Origin: Panorpa germanica
Taxonomy: Eukaryota; Arthropoda; Insecta; Mecoptera; Panorpidae
Assembly (NCBI GenBank): GCA_963678705.1
Contig: OY783204.1
Coordinates: 10,426,759 to 10,490,758 of the forward strand
Direction of reading: 5' to 3'
Length of the DNA stretch: 64,000 bases
Below the pieces are notes generated by a model, which saw only the letters and a program-made list of their open reading frames with translations, searched no databases and was not told the DNA's origin. Positions 40,326-51,407 of this stretch are shown piece by piece. Made by a program: the position numbers and the translations under genes. Position 1 is the first letter of the stretch. The number at the start of each line of letters is the position of its first letter.

Positions 40326-40641
40326 AAACGTGAGGAATAATCTTGACTTTAACCTCTTTAATTGTAATACCTTTATAAATTAAATAATATGAATAGAATA
40401 AATTTTAATTTTAGTAATTGTAGAGTTTTATTTTATTTTTTTTTTTAATTTTATATTTTTTAAATAACAAATCAAAGCAAAATAAATAAAATATAAGAAT
40501 GACGTATAATAAAATTCGCATCTAGACAGAAACAAAATAAAAATAATGTCAGTTTTAAGGTTACAGTTACTTGAATATTACTACACTTGCCTTCTTTTCT
40601 TTAATAAACTAACAACGGACCAGTGTCCCTGCAATACACCT

Positions 40642-40816
40642 GAAGTTTAAATCGAAAAAATTACATTCAGCTAGAAGCCGTGTTCTGAAGTTCAAAGAGT
40701 CATTGTCTGCAAGAAAGCAGGAAAAGATTAACACGGAAGTTAAAACTTTAGAATGTGGTCATTTGTGTGCTGTATTATATGCAGACAAGTGTCCCTGCAA
40801 TGCACCTACATTATGA
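40642..40816 (+). pseudogene. U21: exon 3 fragment fused to the U20 spacer
   Basis: After the second, diverged 3'-end copy of the U20 spacer (tgtccctgcaatacacc at 40624-40640) the sequence switches to the middle of exon 3 at gaagtttaaatcg and continues to the TGA at 40814-40816. It has no promoter, start or exons 1-2. It is the product of an unequal exchange between a spacer and exon 3. Confidence 0.9.
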
Positions 40817-41537
40817 AAACGTGAGGAATAATCTTGACTTTAACCTCTTTAATTGTAATACCTTTATAAATTGAATAATATAAAAAGAATAAATTTTAAT
40901 TTTAGTAATTGTTTAGTTTTATTTTATTTTTTTTTTTTAATTCTATATTTTTTAAATAACAAATCAAAGCAAAATAAATGAAATATAAAAATGACGTATA
41001 ATAAAATTCGCATTCAGACAGAAACAAAATGAAAATTATGTCAGTTTTTAGGTTACAGTTACTCGAATATTACTACACTTGCCTTCTTTTCTTCAATAAA
41101 CTAACAACAGACCCGTGTCCCTGCAATACACCTAAATTATGGAAACGTGAGGAATGATCTTGACCTTTAACTCTTTAATTGTAATACATATATAAATTAA
41201 ATAATATATGTAATAAAATAATATGGAAAGAATAAATTTTAATTTTAGTAATTATTGAGTTTTATTTTATTTTTTTAAATTTTATTTTAAGGATATTTTA
41301 ATTGCAAAAATTATTATTTATTAAACAAAGAATATAAATAGAAGTGAAAATTTCGCATAAAAACATAAAATTTATCATATTCCTAAATTGAAAGAGTATG
41401 TTTACAAATTTTATATTTATCCACTTTATACGTTTATTAATTTTCTATAAGGCACCAAATGTGCTCTCTGAAAATTTATAAGATTTGAGTAATGAACCAG
41501 ATTCACGTTGCAACAAATTTTTTTTAACAATGCTATT

Positions 41538-42353
41538 TGGTTGAGTGAGTTTGGACCTATGGAGATCTATATAGGCTTGAGGTTGGCTTATCTGCGATCT
41601 GTTGACGGTATCCAAATCTCGGATTGCTCGATTGCATCCAACTCCATTGATAGCGTAGATTGCGCCAAAACTTCTCGAAGGACCTTTTTGTTATTAATTA
41701 TTTAATAACAATTTTTTATTTTTACTTTAAGTCAAATAGCAGCGAAACACTAGTATTTTACAGAAAACATTTATTATACAAATACACTTGACGAATTACA
41801 ATAATTGAAACTTAAATGAATATCTAGATGTATCGATGTTACTGTGATGCAATTCACTATTAAAATATTTATAATATTAATTTTATTATAATTGTTTAGA
41901 TTATTAGACTGTTAAACGTTAGAGTTGATAATTTAGATGTTTACTGTTCTAGATGCTAGGTAATAATTTAAAGATATTTAGTGATGTTTACTGTATGAAG
42001 TTTGTGTTAATAATATTTAAGATATTTAGTGATGTTTACTGTATGAAGTTTGTGTAAATAATGAATATTTTAATAATGATTGAACAGCACATTGGTACAA
42101 AAGGCATTTGCCAAGCCAAGCTGGTGGCCTTGGAACAAGCTTGTATACTCGAATACAATGCCAGAGCATCAACGACAATAACTTTGTTAATTGATTCAAT
42201 AACAAAGCAAAGGATAAAATATTTGATTAAACAATAGAATTATTACAGAACTAAAAAAAAACTAAAATATACAAAATTAGATTCTAAATGAAATACATTA
42301 AAGAATGCGAAATATCTATATAAAAATATAGGTTGTGCATGCGTTCTTTAACA
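41538..42353 (-). repeat. 3' LTR of the BEL/Pao element (816 bp)
   Basis: Starts tggttgagtg and ends ttctttaaca on the + strand. On the coding strand the purine-rich gcgcgggagta abuts it (42354-42364), as a polypurine tract should. It contains a tandem duplication of about 47 bp at 41962-42055 (tagtgatgtttactgtatg). A 65-residue frame at 41508-41705 crosses the boundary and is not a gene. Confidence 0.9.
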
Positions 42354-42800
42354 TACTCCCGCGCGTTGAAAATTTGAAGAGTCATCTTGGTTTTCAACTG
42401 ATGTTCTGTAAGTAGCGGAACGAGATATTGCACTAGACGCTTTGTTTCTCCCTTAGCTGTTTTGATAGTGGCTGCTCGAGTCGTTGAATCTTCACTAACA
42501 CTTAATTTCACTTGGCTACCCAACATCCATTTTGATGGAAGAAGATTTGGCTTCTTGATTAAGACCAAAGCTCCTTGCTGCGGTACAGCATCCTTTGACA
42601 TTTTCCATTTCACGAGCTTTCTGCAGCGTCCTAGGTAGTCGCTTGACCATCGTTTCCACCAACTTTGAATAAAGCCTTGAAATTGTGAGAAGCGCTGCGT
42701 CCTCTGCAGGAGCGATTCTAGTGATTTGCCGTCCTATAAAGAGGTGTCCAGGTGTGAAGGGAATAAGGTCATTAGGATCATTGGAAGCGGGATAAAAGGG
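42284..42800 (-). pseudogene. BEL/Pao pol 3' end: integrase C-terminal (DUF5641-like) remnant
   Basis: The minus strand reads NDPNDLIPFTPGHLFIGRQ from about 42785, the typical segment before the BEL/Pao integrase tail, and then changes frame near 42650. A 109-residue frame (42613-42284) follows, with GALVLIKKPNLLPSKW and RAATIKTAKGETKR, the DUF5641 pattern. The catalytic integrase core is not present upstream. The frame runs over the LTR border into the LTR. Confidence 0.8.
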
Positions 42801-43202
42801 GTGGAAATAGAATATTGCCTCAATTTGAGTTTGCAGTGTATAAGTGTCGTTGAGAATGGTATGATTATTTAGTTTCGTTAGTTTGGCAAGTGGATAAAAA
42901 TGTAAAATACTGTATTTAAAACAGTCAGGTTCAGAGTGCCATTTAACGATTAAATTTTTGAAATATTCTATACCTCCTGGGTCGATATAGAAGAGTTTGT
43001 CATTTAAAAAATTGCGGTTGATAGGTTTAAAATAAATACAAAAACCACATGCACTTACTAACGCATCACAAAAACCATGAATTTCAATTGTTTTTGAATT
43101 CTTTATTAATGATTTTCGTGGTATGGATGCATTGTTTAAGATCGGTAATTGCTTTATTAAAGGAGTCCATGTTTTTACTAAATTTTCTGGAATTTCAACA
43201 TT
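42801..43202 (-). other. BEL/Pao pol segment, second diverged copy, no open frame
   Basis: Reading the minus strand near 43000-42850 gives LFYIDPGGIEYFKNLIVKW and then CFKYSILHFYPLAKL. This parallels LFYIDHADLEHFKTLVVKW and CFKYNIAHFDPFVKL about 470 bp away inside the main frame. It is an internal duplication with many differences. Confidence 0.65.
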
Positions 43203-45383
43203 CTAGTGGAGATTTGTTAGCAATAATTGTTGTCTCATTAGCTTGAACGGTATAACGCAGAGTGATAATAATCCAAGCGGATCAAAGATTTTGGCAATGA
43301 ATGATAGAACATTTCTATTGGGTAATTTTACAAATGGATCAAAATGGGCGATATTGTATTTGAAACAGTATGTTTTTGAGCACCATTTGACAACTAAAGT
43401 TTTGAAATGCTCTAAGTCTGCGTGATCTATATAAAAGAGTTGGTCTTGAATAGTGTTGTCTAAATTGAATAAAATAATAGGATCGTTTGACATCCATTTT
43501 CGTGAGTAAGTTCTTGCACTGCTTAATGTTTCTATGTTTTTAGTACAGCGTAGCTTAAATTCTGATAGATCATTTGATCCAGTCAGAAACTTATCAACAT
43601 AGAAATCATTACGGGTGGTGTTTGTGGCATATGGATGTGATTTTAAAAATAATAATTTAGACCTTGTATGTAAGTTAATTAACCATAGTTGTTGTATCAT
43701 TATTTTGCATGGTATGGCACAAGGCAATAGTAATGCGAGTGGATAAAAGGTTCTAGCGATTAATAATAAAACATTTGCTTTGGTTAATTTCATAAGTACT
43801 TGAATTGAATTATGCAATTCCTTGACCGTAAAGATGCCGTTTGTCTTGTTTGGTTTGGTTTTAAAATTGTGAATGAAACGTAAGCAATACGTGGTGACGC
43901 TATTGATCGGTTTAAAATTTGAAAATTTGTCAAATATAGAATTTGACTTGGCTATGGAGTAATTTGACAATATGAATGATTTATGATGTTTACTAGTAAC
44001 ACGCTTTCTTTGTGGTAAAAGAAAGGGTTTAGTAATTGCTGTTTTGAGAACTCCTATACCGTGATGCGGTAAAAAATATGTAGGTTCAGATGAATTCTGA
44101 ATAGTGTTAGTGGTCATGTGACCTAATCGTAAATATTCATTAATGAATGCAGAATACATAGATTTATGTTGTTTATTTCTATCAAATTTTCTTTCCAATG
44201 AAAGAAACTGTTGGGTAGCTGCGGTTTTGGAATCCCCTAGAGCTGATGCGGGCAATGTTAATGGTAATGTACTTACGAATCTACCATCTGAGTTGCGAGT
44301 AGTAGTTTTGTTACAATGATCAAGGCATGCTTGTTCTTCTAAAGTTAAAGTCCTACATTTCTTAACAGACTCGCTTTCACAAACCTTGGGAATTTGAGTT
44401 TGTTCTTTTATAATTAAAGTGTTACATTCCTTAACATACTCGCTTTCACAAAACTTGGGAATTTGAGTTTGCAAGGATGTGTGATAATGATGCGCATGAT
44501 TGTTGTTGGTAACAGATTTGTATTTAGTTACTATCCAACCCAGTGAAGTGTTTTGCAACTGCAATCGATCATTGGATAGTGTTGATTTGCCTACGCGTAA
44601 TAGTTTCCAAAAAGTATCAGCTCCTAACAATAAATCCACAGATTGTGGTTTGTTAAAACTAGGATCTGCTAGTTTTATGCTATGCGGTATTGATAGATTG
44701 ACAATATCCAATGTGATGTGTGGAATTTTGTCGGTTATTGTGTCTGTAAGCAGACAATTTACAAAGGTTTTGTAGTTGTTGTTGGATGAATGCAAAGTGA
44801 TTTTTGCTTGATTATGAGTTTTAGTTTCGGAGTTATCAATTCCGGTAGTAACTACATCCGAATTTGTAGTATGAATGTTTAATTTTTGTAATAAACTCTT
44901 GGTAATAAAACTTGATTGACTACCGTTATTTAGAAGCGCGCGAGCGACAATTATTTTACCGTTCTTGTCAGGAATGTTCACCAAAGCGGTTGATAACATA
45001 ACTTGACTTTTTTGATTGACGTGCGCTGTGAGTGTGCTAGAAGTGGTAGCTTTAGGAATTGAAGTGCTTGATGCTTCAATTGATTTAGACACTAAGATAA
45101 TTTTATTGATTTTGGTGCCTATTTTAACGTATTGCATAAGAAAATCAGTATTTTCTTCATCAATGCGGTCTATTTCAGCTTGATCCTCAGTTTGTTCATG
45201 CATTTGTTTATGAACTTTATTAATGGAAGCCATTAGTGGTTCCCATTGTTTATGAAGAAATTTTATGTTTTCCACATCGTAAGTGGATGGATCTTTTATA
45301 TCAACATTTTCAATGGCTTTGCTGCATTGTTTTAATGATGATTTAATACAATGTATTTTTGTAGTTAAGATTTTTAAAGACAT
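43203..45383 (-). pseudogene. BEL/Pao gag-pol frame, 726 residues, internally deleted and rearranged
   Basis: Residues about 1-100 are a helical gag N-terminus. Zinc-knuckle and most of gag are missing. From about residue 125 there is the DUF1758 aspartic protease region: ARALLNNGSQSSFITKSLL, where the expected catalytic D-S/T-G reads N-N-G, followed by LLLGADTFW and LGWIV. A start of the reverse transcriptase domain (YFLPHHG) follows, but the palm core is absent. FYVDKFLTGSNDL stands where YVDD is expected, with one Asp replaced by Lys. IFDPLGLLSLCVIPFKLM and a related FYPLALLLPCAIPCKIM show a duplicated post-RT segment. The long frame with lost active sites suggests decay by rearrangement rather than by many point stops. 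Confidence 0.85.
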
Positions 45384-45892
45384 TGTGGATGGACTTTTAA
45401 AATCTCTAATGATATTTTAAATATAATATTTAAAACTGATAGTAAAAATATATTATTGTTGATGCAAATAATATAAGTGGTACTCTATTACGTACAATAC
45501 GTAAAAGACTTCTGTGCAAAATACACAGATGGTAATTTCGGTTTGAACAAATGTATTCAAACGCTTGAGTCGGAATAATAATATTCGCTAAATAATGCGA
45601 TTGGCGTATGCTCTAAGTGTCGTAGTCCATTGAGAGGACGTTAGATGACGTAATGTAAGAGGCTATACTTATGGAATCTAATATTCGCAACCAATGCAAT
45701 TAATGTATGTGTGTATGTGTGCTAAATGACACGAATACGAGCCCTATAGATGGTCATTAGCTTGGTAACGCGTTAAATGACTTTACTAAAGAGGCAAGGA
45801 TTTATTAACTACAAACAGAAAACTAAATATCGTTGAATGATTGATTGAAAAATATAATTCAAAAATGATACGAACTTTGTGATGGAAATAAA
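45384..45892 (-). other. BEL/Pao region without an open frame
   Basis: AT-rich sequence between the gag-start fragment and the gag-pol frame. It could include an intron: a possible donor (tcaag/gtaat) lies within the fragment upstream. I see no protein similarity in it. Confidence 0.5.
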
Positions 45893-46138
45893 TCATTGAT
45901 GGCCAACACCTTGGTACAATGAAATAACGATTGAAGCAGTAGTACATGTAAAAAAATTGTAAAATATGAGATGTAAATGCAAAAACCCAAAATAGAGGTA
46001 ATAAATGGGGATAGGATGGGAATTATATAAATGTTTTAGGATTACCTTGACACCACTGACGTGTATTAGCTCTCGTTTCAAGACTGAATCCAAATGTTGC
46101 TGCGATTGACTCGTGTGTGCTGTTGTACTTGGCGCCAA
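45893..46138 (-). pseudogene. Possible gag 5' fragment of the BEL/Pao element
   Basis: An 81-residue frame beginning MAPSTTAHTSQSQQHLDSVL, placed where gag should start, just after the leader. After about 31 residues the sequence turns into low-complexity, membrane-like residues. GTCAAG/gtaatcc at that point looks like a splice donor, so only the first part may be coding. No confirmed similarity. Confidence 0.4.
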
Positions 46139-46478
46139 AAGTGAGATTTTTCTTGATTGTTCACCTTGCTTGATGAATCCTTTTCAAAGGTGATCAGTGT
46201 GGGAATCCTTTTCAAAGATGATCAGTTGCTAGATCCGTTGATGAATCTAGCTTGAAGATGATCAAATGGATGGAATCTTCTTTGAAGGATCAAAATACTG
46301 AATATCCGTTCTTCAAGATGATCAATTCTTGTGAATCCGCTCTTGAAGATGGTTTAATGGTGTAAATCCGGCTCTTGAAGATGGTTTAATGGTGTAAATC
46401 CGGCTCGAAGCTGACCAAATGGTTGTAAGTCTTCTTCAAAGGATCAAAATGCTGAATATCCTAGCTCGAAGGACCAAA
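46139..46478 (-). other. BEL/Pao untranslated leader with short tandem repeats
   Basis: Between the 5' LTR and gag. It contains loosely repeated blocks around gatgatca and gaatcc, including an exact 32-bp tandem repeat at 46339-46403 (ctcttgaagatggtttaatg...). The primer-binding site would lie next to the LTR at about 46460-46478 (coding strand tttggtccttcgagc); I do not assign a tRNA. Confidence 0.6.
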
Positions 46479-46769
46479 TAGTTAAGTGAGTTTGGACCTA
46501 TGGAGATCTATATAAGCTTGAGGTTGGCTTATCTGCGATCTGTTGACGGTATCCAAATCTCGGATTGCTCGATTGCAAGCAAAGCTGGTGGCCTTGGAAC
46601 GGGCTTGTATACTCGAATACAATGCCAGAGCATCAACGACAATAACTTTGTTAATTGATTTGAGAATTATTACAGAACTAAAATATACAAAATTAGATTC
46701 TAAATGAAATACATTAAAGAATGCGAAATATCTATATAAAAATATAGGTTGTGCATGGGTTCTTTAACA
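46479..46769 (-). repeat. 5' LTR of the BEL/Pao element, internally deleted (291 bp)
   Basis: Matches the two ends of the left LTR but lacks about 525 bp of its middle; the break is near gattgca/agc at about 46575. The inner end reads tagttaagtg where the left LTR has tggttgagtg. The deletion probably removed promoter sequence. Confidence 0.88.
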
Positions 46770-47193
46770 CTATTACTAAAATAATTTGAATTTATAAATT
46801 TAATCAATAAATACTAAAGAATAAATGAAATATAATGACAGTTGATGACAATTTAATAAATCATCGATAAGGCTTACATTTTTAGTACCACTTGGCGTTA
46901 ATTTCTTGATGCATAATAGGGAATATGCACATTTCAATATTTATAAAAATTTAAAGTTGAAGTAGCTTATTGGTTATTGGTTGGAATATAAGGGGTGTGG
47001 TCTAAAGATAAGCGCTTCACTATAGTAGGTCGGGGATAGTTTAACTCAGGTATGTTATCACTCGACTGTTCTGCTTTCTTTAGAAACAATTTAATATTTA
47101 GTTTAGTCCTAGACACGACACGAATAACATCGTATCTCGTAGAATTTATTAACTTTTAAAAAAAATTATTTGCAAATCTGACATTTGAGGAAA

Positions 47194-47827
47194 ATGGCTA
47201 ATTACAATGTGCCTTTACCTAAGCCAAGATTGGAATGGTAAGAAATATTTTATTATTCATAGTTTAATTCTTTTATTTATTATCTTAATAATGATTGAAT
47301 TGATTTTTGCAGGCAGTATAGACCGCAACAATTTACGTATAAATTAAGCTTGGCCGAGAGGGCTTTGTACAACAACGTACAAAGCTCTTGGGCCAAAGCA
47401 AATTTACAAAGATTGGCCTATGATCGAGATGTAAGTTTATTTATTCAGTTTATTATTAGTATAACGTAAACAATACTTATAAAGTGTAATTAGCATAATT
47501 GTATAATGTATTATTTCTATGTTTAAGATATGTTCCATTGAAGTAAATCGTCCGTTCAACTTTAAAAATAAGCTTCGTTGCATGTCCCGCTTAGTAACAA
47601 GAAATCTCAAAAACACGGATGATATTGACGTAATGATGAAAGCTCTGGCGTTGAAGTTTGAATCGAAAAAATTACATTCAGCTAGAAGCCGTGTTCTGAG
47701 GTTCAAAGAGTCATTGTCTGCAAGAAAGCAGGAGAAGATTAACACGGAAGTTGAAACTTTAGAATGTGGTCATTTGTGTGCTGTATTATATGCGGACAAG
47801 TGTAATTGCAATGCACCTACATTATGA
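47194..47827 (+). CDS. U22: intact array gene, 153 residues
   Basis: Exons at 47194-47237, 47313-47430 and 47528-47827. Introns are GT-AG; the second acceptor is the less favourable aag. The frame is open throughout. Changes from consensus: Glu20 to Gln, Met23 to Thr, Pro64 to Phe, Lys99 to Glu and Pro147 to Asn, the last inside the cysteine cluster (C-N-C instead of C-P-C). Its promoter has TATAAG at 46987-46992. The fragment U23 shares the Pro147 change, so U23 descends from a U22-like copy. Confidence 0.75.
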
Positions 47828-48494
47828 AAACGTGAGGAATAATCTTGACTTCAACCTCTTTAATTGTAATACCTTAATAAATTAAATAATATGAAAAAAA
47901 TAAATTTTAATTTTATTAATTGTTGAGTTTTATTTTATTTTTTTTTTTTAATTTTATATTTTTTAAATAACAAATTAAAGCAAAATAAATGAAATATACG
48001 AATGACGTATAATAAAATTCGCATTCAGACAGAAACAAAATGAAAATTATGTCAGTTTTTAGGTTACAGTTACTCGAATATTACTACACTTGCCTTCATT
48101 TCTTCAATAAACTAACAACAGACCTGTGTCCCTGCAATACACCTAAATTATGGAAACGTGAGGTATGATCTTGACCTTAAACTCTTTAATTGTAATACAT
48201 ATATAAATTAAATAATATGGAAAGAATAAATTTTAATTTTAAAAATTATTGAGTTTTATTTTATTTTTTTTAAATTTTATTTTAAGGATATTTTAATTGC
48301 AAAAATTATTATTTACTAAACAAAGAATATAAATAGAAGTGAAAATTTCGCATAAAAACATAAAAATTATTATATTCCTAAATTGAAAGAGTATGTTTAC
48401 AAATTTTATATTTATCCACTTTATACGTTTATTAATTTTCTATAAGGCACCAAATGTGCTCTCTGAAAATTTATAAGATTTGGAAATTTTTTGA

Positions 48495-48730
48495 AGATTG
48501 GAATGGTAAAAAATATTTTATTATTCATAGTTTTATTCTTTTATTTATTATCGTAATAATGATTGAATTGATTTTTGCAGGCAGTATAGACCAGAACAAT
48601 TTATGTATAAATTTAGCTTGGCCGAGAGGGCTTTGAAAAAATTAACACGGAAGTTGAAACTTTAGAATGTGGTCATTTGTGTGCTGTATTATATGCGGAC
48701 AAGTGTAATTGCAATGCACCTACATTATGA
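48495..48730 (+). pseudogene. U23: doubly deleted 903-bp unit
   Basis: Two deletions. The spacer joins the end of exon 1 (ending 48505), as in U14 and U16, removing the promoter and start. Within exon 2 (from 48581) the sequence jumps after gagggctttg (48635) into exon 3 at aattaacacgg, removing the end of exon 2, intron 2 and two thirds of exon 3. The TGA at 48728-48730 is that of exon 3, out of frame. It carries the U22-type tgtaattgc variant. Confidence 0.9.
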
Positions 48731-49397
48731 AAACGTGAGGAATAATCTTGACTTTAACCTCTTTAATTGTAATACCTTAATAAATTAAATAATATGAAAA
48801 AAATAAATTTTAATTTTATTAATTGTTGAGTTTTATTTTATTTTTTTTTTTTAATTTTATATTTTTTAAATAACAAATCAAAGCAAAATAAATGAAATAT
48901 ACGAATGACGTATAATAAAATTCGCATTCAGACAGAAACAAAATGAAAATTATGTCAGTTTTTAGGTTACAGTTACTCGAATATTACTACACTTGGCTTC
49001 TTTTCTTCAATAAACTAACAACAGACCTGTGTCCCTGCAATACACCTAAATTATGGAAACGTGAGGTATGATCTTGACCTTAAACTCTTTAATTGTAATA
49101 CATATATAAATTAAATAATATGGAAAGAATAAATTTTAATTTTAGAAATTATTGAGTTTTATTTTATTTTTTTTAAATTTTATTTTAATTATATTTTAAT
49201 TGCAAAAATTATTATTTACTAAACAAAGAATATAAATAGAAGTAAAAATTTCGCATAAAAACATAAAAATTATTATATTCCTAAATTGAAAGAGTATGTT
49301 TACAAATTTTATATTTATCCACTTTATACGTTTATTAATTTTCTATAAGGCACCAAATGTGCTCTCTGAAAATTTATAAGATTTGGAGATTTTTTGA

Positions 49398-49633
49398 AGA
49401 TTGGAATGGTAAAAAATATTTTATTATTTATAGTTTTATTCTTTTATTTATTATCGTAATAATGATTTAATTGATTTTTGCAGGCAGTATAGACCGGAAC
49501 AATTTATGTATAAATTTAGCTTGGCCGAGAGGGCTTTGAAAAAATTAACACGAAAGTTGAAACTTTAGAATGTGGTCATTTGTGTGCTGTATTATTTGCG
49601 GACAAGTGTCCCTGCAATGCACCTACATTATGA
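49398..49633 (+). pseudogene. U24: doubly deleted 903-bp unit
   Basis: Same two breakpoints as U23 (exon 1 end at 49408, exon 2 from 49484, jump after 49538) and 903 bp downstream of it, so the deleted unit was itself tandemly duplicated. The tail has attatttgcgg and tgtccctgc, variants of U14 and U16 rather than of U22/U23, showing exchange of sequence at the right side. Confidence 0.9.
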
Positions 49634-50773
49634 AAACGTGAGGAATAATCTTGACTTTAACCTTTTTAATTGTAATACCTTTATAAATTAAATAATATGA
49701 AAAGAATAAATTTTAATTTTAGTAATTGTTGAGTTTTATTTTATTTATTTTTTTTAATTTTATATTTTTTAAATAACAAATCAAAACAAAATAAATAATA
49801 TATAAGAATGACGTATAATAAAATTCGCATTCAGACAGAAACAAAATGAAAATTATGTCAGTTTTTAGGTTACAGTTACTCTATTATTACTACACTTGCC
49901 TTCTTTTCTTCAATAAACTAACAACAGACCCGTGTCCCTGCAATACACCTAAATTATGGAAACGTGAGGAATGATCTTGACCTTAAACTCTTTAATTGTA
50001 ATACATATATAAATTAAATAATATATGTAATAAAATAATATGGAAAGAATAAATTTTAATTTTAGTAATTATTGAGCTTTATTTTATTTTTTTTAAATTT
50101 TATTTTAAGGATATTTTAATTGCAAAAATTATTATTTACTAAACAAAGAATATAAATAGAAGTGAAAATTTCGCATAAAAACATAAAATTTATCATATTC
50201 CTAAATTGAAAGAGTATGTTTACAAATTTTATTTTTATCCACTTTATACGTTTATTAATTTTCTATAAGGCACCAAATGTGCTCTCTGAAAATTTATAAG
50301 ATTTGAGTTATGAACCAGATTCACGTTGCAACAAATTTTTTTTAACAATGCTATTACTAAAATAATTTGAATTTATAAATTCAATCAATAAATACTAAAG
50401 AATAAATGAAATATAATGACAGTTGATGACAATTTACTAAATCATCGATAAGGCTTACATTTTTAGTACCACTTGGCGTTAATTTCTTAATGCATAATAG
50501 GGAATATGCACATTTTAATATTTATAAAAATTTAAAGTTGAAGTAGCTTATTGGTTATTGGTTGGAATATAAGGGGTGTGGTCTAAAGATAAGCGCTTCA
50601 CTATAGTAGGTCGGGGATAGTTTAACTCAGGTATGTTATCACTCGACTGTTCTGCTTTCTTTAGAAACAATTTAATATTTAGTTTAGTCCTAGACACGAC
50701 ACGAATAACATCGTATCTCGTAGAATTTATTAACTTTTAAGAAAATTATTTGCAAATCTGACATTTGAGGAAA

Positions 50774-51407
50774 ATGGCTAATTACAATGTGCCTTTACCT
50801 AAGCCAAGATTGGAATGGTAAGAAATATTTTATTATTTATAGTTTTATTCTTTTATTTATTATCTTAATAATGATTGAATTAATTTTTGCAGGCAGTATA
50901 GACCGGAACAATTTATGTATAAATTAAGCTTGGCCGATAGGGCTTTGTACAACAACGTACAAAGCTCTTGGGCCAAAGCAAATTTACAAAGATTGGCCTA
51001 TGATCGAGATGTAAGTCCATTTGTTTAGTTCATTATTAGTATAACGTAAACAATACTTTTAAAGTTTAATTAGCATAATTGTATAATGTATTAATTCTAT
51101 GTTTTAGATATGTTCCATTGAAGTAAATCGTCCGCCCAACTTTGAAAATAAGCTTCGTTGCATGTCCCGCTTAGTAACAAGAAATCTCAAAAACACAGAT
51201 GATATTGACGTTATGATGAAAGCTCTGGCATTAAAGTTTAAATCGAAAAAATTACATTCAGCTAGAAGCCGTGTTCTGAGGTTCAAAGAGTCATTGTCTG
51301 CAAGGAAGCAGGAAAAGATGAACACGGAAGTTAAAACTTTAGAATGTGGTCATTTGTGTGCTGTATTATATGCGGACAAGTGTCCCTGCAATGCACTTAC
51401 ATTATGA
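50774..51407 (+). CDS. U25: intact array gene, 153 residues
   Basis: Exons 50774-50817, 50893-51010 and 51108-51407; second acceptor tag. Open frame. Changes: Glu30 to Asp, Lys67 to Glu, Ile125 to Met, Glu130 to Lys, and Pro151 to Leu. From here to the right end every copy has Leu151, whereas nearly all copies to the left have Pro151, so this marks a boundary between two array subfamilies. TATAAG is at 50568-50573. It is almost the same as U28, 5321 bp downstream. Confidence 0.8.

Larger units (their letters stand above)
41538..46769 (-). mobile_element. BEL/Pao LTR retrotransposon, decayed, 5232 bp
   Basis: The flanks ctatt at 41533-41537 and 46770-46774 are an exact 5-bp target duplication of the array sequence (gctattactaaaat). 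The ends are TG...CA. The coding strand is minus. Long direct repeats bound the element: 816 bp on the left and 291 bp on the right. The inside holds a leader with short repeats, a small gag-start fragment, a rearranged gag-pol frame and an integrase tail. Inactive: several domains and catalytic residues are missing. It lies in the spacer between U21 and U22. Confidence 0.94.
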
